From Chitinophagaceae bacterium (GTDB taxonomy: Bacteria > Bacteroidota > Bacteroidia > Chitinophagales > Chitinophagaceae), in the NCBI GenBank assembly GCA_947456025.1, contig CANGQQ010000004.1, forward strand, positions 1 through 39,534: DNA of 39,534 bases, in the 5' to 3' direction. The notes under the pieces were generated by a model. The model searched no databases, was not told the DNA's origin, and saw nothing but the letters and a program-made list of their open reading frames with translations. Below are positions 36,884-39,534 of the stretch, piece by piece. Each line of letters starts with the position of its first letter. Position 1 is the first letter of the stretch. The translations under genes and the position numbers were made by a program.

Positions 36884-37957
36884 TTAATAACGGTAACAAA
36901 CAGCGTTGATGTTCATGCCTGCGCCTACTGATGCAAACAACAGTACATCACCCGGATGCAGCGCATGTCCATCTACCTGATTGGAACGTACCAGATCCAA
37001 TAACGTAGGAACGGTTGCAACAGAACTGTTTCCGAGCCAGTGAATGCTCATCGGCATAATGAGCGCAGGGGGCTCATCAATACCGTACAATTGATAAAGT
37101 CGCTTGATGATTCCCTCATCCATTTTTTCGTTTGCCTGATGGATGAAGACTTTTTTTAACTGCTCAATGGGAATGCCGCTTTTATCCAGACAATCTTTCA
37201 TGGCTGCAGGTACATGCTTCATGGCATACTCATACACCTTGCGGCCTTTCATTTTGATATAACGGACATGCGGATCGCTGTCGGGATAGTTGGAGGCGCC
37301 TAAATAAATGTAATCAACTTCATCCAGTGCATGCGTTTGCACAGCAGTACTCAAGATGCCATTATTGGCACTTCCCGTCTCCCGGTATTCCAGTACGGCT
37401 GCACCAGCACCATCACTAAAAATCATACTGTCACGGTCAAAAGGATCAATCACTCTGGACAAGGTTTCTGTTCCAATAACCAGGGCCTTTTTGGCCATGC
37501 CGGCTTTGAAAAACGCATCGGCATGAATAACACCCTGCACCCATCCCGGACATCCAAAGAGCAGATCGTATGCAATGCAATTGGGGTTGCGGATTTTTAA
37601 TTGGTGCTTGATGATACTTGCAAGAGAAGGTACAGCATCTGTTTGGATGGTGTGCTTGAACACATTTCCGAAATTATGGGCTACAATGATTTGATCTAAG
37701 GTTTCCGGATCCACCTTGCTGTCTTCAATCGCCTTTTGGGCTGCAATGGCACCAATATCGGACGTATTCAGATTGTCGGTCGTGTACCGACGTTCTTCAA
37801 TACCGGTAATTTGTTTGAATTTAGATACGACTTCAGCAGCAGGGGTTGGTAATGGCTGATGATTATCCGCATAAAACTGATGTGTTGCAAAATCTTTATT
37901 CGATTGTACAACAGGAGGGATGTAAGAACCTGTTCCTGTAATAAGGGTGCGTTGCAT
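36884..37957 (-). CDS. 3-oxoacyl-ACP synthase III family protein (FabH-like)
   Basis: GTGSYIPP, DLLFGCPGWVQGVI (active-site Cys), IFSDGAGAAVLE, FIHQANEKMDEGI, SIHWLGNSSVATVPTLL; start set at 37957. Confidence 0.9.
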   Translation of the reverse strand: MQRTLITGTGSYIPPVVQSNKDFATHQFYADNHQPLPTPAAEVVSKFKQITGIEERRYTTDNLNTSDIGAIAAQKAIEDSKVDPETLDQIIVAHNFGNVFKHTIQTDAVPSLASIIKHQLKIRNPNCIAYDLLFGCPGWVQGVIHADAFFKAGMAKKALVIGTETLSRVIDPFDRDSMIFSDGAGAAVLEYRETGSANNGILSTAVQTHALDEVDYIYLGASNYPDSDPHVRYIKMKGRKVYEYAMKHVPAAMKDCLDKSGIPIEQLKKVFIHQANEKMDEGIIKRLYQLYGIDEPPALIMPMSIHWLGNSSVATVPTLLDLVRSNQVDGHALHPGDVLLFASVGAGMNINAVCYRY

Positions 37958-37975
37958 GACCCTTAAAGTTAAAAT

Positions 37976-38014
37976 AAAAAAACTGCAGATCGATTCGATC
38001 AATGCAGTTTTTTT
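37976..38014. terminator. Terminator hairpin between the small-gene cluster and fabH-like gene
   Basis: AAAAAAACTGCA / TGCAGTTTTTTT inverted repeat with flanking A/T runs. Confidence 0.75.
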
Positions 38015-38039
38015 ATTTCGTTTTTTTTGTTGTACTGAG

Positions 38040-38429
38040 TTATTCCGCTACATTTTCTGAAACCGGCTCACTTTCCTCTTGCAGCGCGGCTTCCTCTTGT
38101 TCTAACAGTGGCGTTGCATTGTTTTTGATGTGGAGGACAAAATCTCTTCCCATCGAAAACTCCAATTCCAGATTGCTGATCAGTTTGAATGCAGCCGCAT
38201 CTTCCTGCAAGACAATGGCCAGTTCTTTGGCCAACGGAGCTTGCTGAATGCTTGTGTTTAATTTCCCTTTGTTCAATTGCAACTGTGAAAAGCTGAATTT
38301 GATTTTTCTTCCGCCGGCCGCTCGTTCAAAATCGGTATGGTTCATGCTCAGTTCCTGCTCACTTGCAACCGATCGTTTGATTAAGATAACAATAGCAGGC
38401 AAGTACTTTTTCCAAGTTTGTGTAAACAT
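38040..38429 (-). CDS. Conserved hypothetical protein
   Basis: 129-aa intact ORF, 5-bp gap from upstream gene, terminator downstream. Confidence 0.6.
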   Translation of the reverse strand: MFTQTWKKYLPAIVILIKRSVASEQELSMNHTDFERAAGGRKIKFSFSQLQLNKGKLNTSIQQAPLAKELAIVLQEDAAAFKLISNLELEFSMGRDFVLHIKNNATPLLEQEEAALQEESEPVSENVAE

Positions 38430-38434
38430 ATCTT

Positions 38435-38689
38435 CTAATTGTTTTCAGTTAAACGTGTGAATTCAGCTCCATTAAAAATCCGGGCCAGACTGTTATCTTT
38501 CGTTCGGTTCCATTCTTCGATTTTAGATTCTGCAACAATGCGCCAAAAATTTTTTGTTTTCAGTTCATTGTAATCATTTGCTTTTATAAAGATGCCCTTA
38601 ACGGTACTTCTTTGTTTAAAGTGTATGTTCACTTTCGCATGATCAGATGCTTTGGTGTTGATAAACTTTTCAATAATATCGTTGTTCAT
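38435..38689 (-). CDS. Small (84-aa) hypothetical protein, possible Sm/Hfq-like fold
   Basis: Intact ORF co-oriented with RRM gene; KVNIHFKQRSTVKGIFIKANDYNELKTKNFWRIV resembles Sm1 motif spacing. Confidence 0.65.
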   Translation of the reverse strand: MNNDIIEKFINTKASDHAKVNIHFKQRSTVKGIFIKANDYNELKTKNFWRIVAESKIEEWNRTKDNSLARIFNGAEFTRLTENN

Positions 38690-38736
38690 ATTTAATAAGG
38701 TTTATGATGCGTTGAAAATAAGCGCAGCCTGAGGGC

Positions 38737-39009
38737 TTACCAGCTTTTATTGTTGCGCGGACGCTCTTCTCTGGGGCGGGCTTCTACAACTTTAATGGAG
38801 CGACCATCAACAGTAGTGCCATTCAGTTCTGTAATGGCTTGCTGGGCGGCCGTATCATCCGGCATTTCAACGAATCCAAAACCACGACTTTGATTGGTAA
38901 ATTTGTCCAGAATCACTTTAGCGGAAGCAACATCACCGTAAGCTGTAAATAATTCTTTCAAGTCTTCATCCCGGGTATTATACCCTAAGCTTGATACATA
39001 AATGTTCAT
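38737..39009 (-). CDS. RRM-domain RNA-binding protein
   Basis: RNP2 NIYVSSLGYNTRDEDLKELFTAYG, RNP1 SRGFGFVEMP. Confidence 0.95.
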   Translation of the reverse strand: MNIYVSSLGYNTRDEDLKELFTAYGDVASAKVILDKFTNQSRGFGFVEMPDDTAAQQAITELNGTTVDGRSIKVVEARPREERPRNNKSW

Positions 39010-39121
39010 GAAAATAGATTTAAGTTTTAATAAAAAACTTGAGAAGAATGCTGGTGTAAAGAAGAATGGCAGAGTAGAAGCTGATTATTCGCTTACAAGA
39101 GATTAACTCAAATGATTCCTG

Positions 39122-39129
39122 CAAAGGTA
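39122..39129 (-). promoter_or_regulatory. -7 box TACCTTTG upstream of RRM gene
   Basis: Exact TAnnTTTG on the minus strand; 112 nt before ATG 39009. Confidence 0.5.
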
Positions 39130-39231
39130 GGTTAATTTATGTCGTTAGGGGATTATTTTTAGAATCTGCAAGCTGTTATGCCTACACTATAGGTTAGACC
39201 GCTCATTTGGAACAGGTTCATTTTTGGGGGA

Positions 39232-39534
39232 TCATCCGATTGAAACGCCAATCAATCGTCCAATGCCGAAGGTGATGGCTGCCGCAATAAGACCAAACAG
39301 TACTTGTCTCATCCCGGAGAACCAGATGCTTTTGCCTGTAAACAATGTGATTGCCGAACCAATGATAAACAGTCCGGTTGCACTCACCAAAACACTGATC
39401 ATAATCGCTTGCAACCCGGTTGTGAACATAAACGGCAGAACAGGAAGTATAGCGCCGATGGCAAACAGAAAAAACGAATACAGTGCCGCTTCCATTGCAG
39501 AGCCTTTCAACTCATCGGTGTTGATACCCAATTC
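39232..39534 (-). CDS. VIT1/CCC1-family transporter, C-terminal part (truncated by window edge)
   Basis: KGSAMEAALYSFFLFAIGAILPVLPFMF...LVSATGLFIIGSAITLFTGKSIWFSGMRQVLFGLIAAAITFGIGRLIG; open frame continues past 39531. Confidence 0.82.
   Translation of the reverse strand, partial: ELGINTDELKGSAMEAALYSFFLFAIGAILPVLPFMFTTGLQAIMISVLVSATGLFIIGSAITLFTGKSIWFSGMRQVLFGLIAAAITFGIGRLIGVSIG

Noticed and set aside
1-39534. CRISPR arrays, transposons, prophage, toxin-antitoxin or defence islands
   Set aside because: No regularly spaced repeats, transposase/integrase motifs or known defence domains were seen in the translations or intergenic regions

Overview
The window reads as a chromosomal segment of a Bacteroidota bacterium, probably Chitinophagaceae-like, judging by protein flavour and by recurrent TAnnTTTG promoter boxes. 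It is dense with housekeeping genes: dCMP deaminase (partial), lpd, two DEAD-box helicases, a SpoU/TrmH methyltransferase, a UbiA-family prenyltransferase, ruvX, def, rluD, lipB, a PLP-dependent D-cysteine desulfhydrase/ACC deaminase-like enzyme, an NTP-transferase, pgi, ribF, an AIR synthase (PurM-like), an FtsE-like ATPase, two glycosyltransferases, rpsO-pnp, prmA, plsY, an M48 protease, a PAP2 phosphatase, dnaG, prfB, pruA, pyrR-pyrB and a FabH-like KAS III. A cluster of small RNA-binding proteins and a VIT1/CCC1-like fragment close the window. I saw no rRNA, tRNA, CRISPR array, transposon, prophage or recognisable defence system. I found no clearly new multi-gene system. The best leads are: (i) prfB carries a programmed +1 frameshift that the ORF track splits; (ii) at least seven genes have an exact TAnnTTTG box ending only 4-7 nt before the start codon, suggesting leaderless or near-leaderless mRNAs; (iii) an 84-aa protein with Hfq/Sm-like residue spacing lies beside an RRM protein; (iv) the loop of the pnp terminator hairpin is itself a perfect TAnnTTTG box ahead of prmA. 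All calls are from reading the sequence; no database search was run.
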